5,044 nucleotides of DNA from Thermoplasmata archaeon (lineage in GTDB: Archaea; Thermoplasmatota; Thermoplasmata; Thermoplasmatales; Thermoplasmataceae). Under the pieces are notes generated by a model. It was not told the origin of the DNA. It was given only the letters and a program-made list of their open reading frames with translations, and searched no databases. The position numbers were made by a program, and so were the translations under genes. Of this stretch, positions 4,934 through 5,044 are shown piece by piece (position 1 is the stretch's first letter; each line of letters begins with the position of its first letter). The DNA lies in assembly GCA_021826835.1 (NCBI GenBank), contig JAKAYH010000213.1, forward strand, positions 1 through 5,044. The letters are read 5' to 3'.

Positions 4934-5044
4934 TGAAGAACTTAAAAAACATGCAACATCAACAATAATAGTTATGGCCCTGATGGGTACTCTGATAACT
5001 TATGTGGAAACGATGGTCACACCAGCAATCAATATACTTGTTCA
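4905..5044 (+). CDS. N-terminus of a membrane transporter, probably MFS drug exporter; 3' end outside window
   Basis: Only about 46 codons are present. The frame, open to the right edge, begins with a charged cytoplasmic segment (KPEGQEFTSEELKKHA) and enters a hydrophobic helix, STIIVMALMGTLITYVETMV, followed by TPAINILV. An acidic residue in the first helix followed by TxVxPAI resembles helix 1 of drug/proton antiporters of the major facilitator superfamily (compare D-T/S-TIV..ALP in that family). The start is uncertain: TTG 4905 and GTG 4896 both overlap the padR-like gene and give a normal N-terminal tail, while ATG 4974 would cut into the first helix and lacks a ribosome site. A stop at 4893-4895 bounds the frame. 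Position behind a PadR-type regulator supports a multidrug exporter under its control. The fragment is short, so family is only moderately sure. Confidence 0.6.
   Translation, partial: MKPEGQEFTSEELKKHATSTIIVMALMGTLITYVETMVTPAINILV

Noticed and set aside
1..5044. Search for tRNA or rRNA genes, CRISPR repeats, complete insertion sequences and attachment sites
   Set aside because: No cloverleaf-like segment with a T-arm GTTCRA motif in context, no regularly spaced repeats, and no paired terminal inverted repeats with a transposase frame were seen by eye; no such feature is claimed.

Overview
The window looks like a piece of an AT-rich archaeal chromosome, most likely from the Thermoplasmata (Thermoplasma/Ferroplasma/Cuniculiplasma-type organisms). 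This is inferred from archaeal TATA-box promoters about 25-30 bases before several start codons (which implies leaderless or nearly leaderless mRNAs), heavy use of AGG/AGA arginine and ATA isoleucine codons, and a gene set typical of that group. The genus cannot be settled from the sequence alone.

Layout. (1) 1-291: the C-terminal part of ATP sulfurylase (sat), entering from the left edge. (2) 292-934: about 640 bases with no convincing intact gene. It holds a strong Shine-Dalgarno sequence followed by a start codon that leads only to a 17-codon reading frame, and then fragments of open frame that may be a decayed gene (best piece 661-885). (3) 935-3089: a two-gene ABC transporter, made of an ATPase (best start 935, apparently leaderless) and an overlapping 12-helix ABC-2-type permease that looks like a fusion of two 6-helix halves. 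(4) 3090-3300: a convergent intergenic region with a possible short peptide frame and an imperfect hairpin. (5) 3301-4227, minus strand: a regulator built of two Lrp/AsnC-like winged-helix units. (6) 4228-4435: a divergent control region with TATA boxes, a palindrome at the PadR start site and a related 15-16 base motif present twice. (7) 4436-5044: a PadR-family regulator overlapping the start of a membrane transporter, probably a major facilitator drug exporter, which leaves by the right edge.

How the genes may work together. The ATPase and permease form one exporter whose cargo cannot be read from sequence. The PadR-type protein and the downstream transporter form a typical regulator-exporter operon, with an operator-like palindrome between TATA box and start codon. 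The divergent Lrp-like gene may share control sequences with it. I see no clear sign of a wholly new system. The most interesting points are the decayed stretch after sat, the internal duplication in the permease, and the operator-like sequences in the divergent promoter region.
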